This document shows, in pieces, positions 5,713 through 5,738 of a stretch of 5,738 nucleotides of DNA; within the stretch, counting starts at the first letter, position 1, and every line of letters begins with the position of its first letter. A program made the translations under genes and the position numbers. The notes under the pieces were generated by a model. It was not told where the DNA came from. It ran no database searches and saw only the letters and a list, made by a program, of their open reading frames with translations. The DNA is taken from assembly GCA_036339395.1 (NCBI GenBank), contig JAYZBD010000133.1, positions 1 through 5,738 of the forward strand, written 5' to 3'. Origin of the DNA: SP202 sp036339395. Lineage in GTDB: Bacteria; Planctomycetota; Phycisphaerae; Phycisphaerales; SM1A02.

Positions 5713-5738
5713 CTAGATGACGACATCGTCGAACTTAT
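5713..5738 (-). CDS. Possible C-terminal end of a minus-strand gene
   Basis: Read on the minus strand, the window edge gives codons for Lys-Phe-Asp-Asp-Val-Val-Ile followed by TAG (complement of CTA at 5713-5715). All seven codons suit the local codon usage (AAG, TTC, GAC, GAT, GTC, GTC, ATC). A gene ending here would be convergent with cysC and share the partly bidirectional terminator. The evidence is only seven codons. A plus-strand reading from ATG 5689 is also open but has no ribosome site and starts just after the terminator. Confidence 0.25.

Noticed and set aside
5689..5738. Plus-strand start ATG 5689 (Met-Ser-Gly-Gly-Ser-Thr-Tyr) running off the window
   Set aside because: It begins four bases after the terminator T-tract with no room for a leader or ribosome site; the minus-strand reading with stop at 5713 fits local codon use better, though both are weak.
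1..5738. CRISPR array, insertion sequence, tRNA or rRNA
   Set aside because: No regularly spaced repeats, transposase motifs, terminal inverted repeats or tRNA-like cloverleaf were seen; nearly all the sequence is accounted for by the six genes.

Overview
The window reads as part of a bacterial cluster for making a sulfated polysaccharide or glycoconjugate. It holds the tail of a sulfotransferase, three GT4-type glycosyltransferases, and the two enzymes that turn sulfate into PAPS, the sulfate donor of sulfotransferases. The DNA is moderately GC-rich (judged by eye), with compact genes and Shine-Dalgarno sites. All six legible gene ends use TGA. The homomeric Sat plus separate CysC set is found in many free-living bacteria. 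A marine lineage such as a planctomycete or a gammaproteobacterium would fit, but nothing here fixes the taxon.

Layout: positions 1-2481 form a tight plus-strand run. It comprises the sulfotransferase C-terminus (ends 162), a glycosyltransferase best started at a GTG (173-1342), and a second glycosyltransferase (1339-2481) that overlaps it by the 4 bases ATGA. A third glycosyltransferase (2489-3649) lies on the minus strand, tail-to-tail with the second and only 7 bases away. The 120-base divergent gap at 3650-3769 carries a plausible sigma70-type promoter for sat, with an inverted repeat lying in its spacer and -10 box. Then come sat (3770-4963) and cysC (5001-5621), closed by a strong intrinsic terminator at 5650-5684. 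The last ~25 bases may hold the end of a minus-strand gene.

How the parts fit: Sat makes adenylyl sulfate (APS), CysC phosphorylates it to PAPS, and the upstream sulfotransferase would use PAPS on a glycan assembled by the glycosyltransferases. No sulfate-reduction gene (cysH, cysI) is visible, which favours sulfation over cysteine synthesis as the local purpose, but the window is too short to exclude one nearby.

I do not see a clearly new type of system. The points most worth checking are an 8-G tract in a glycosyltransferase gene where a one-base slip ends the protein at once, the inverted repeat over the sat promoter, and a glycosyltransferase lacking the first glutamate of the usual EX7E motif.
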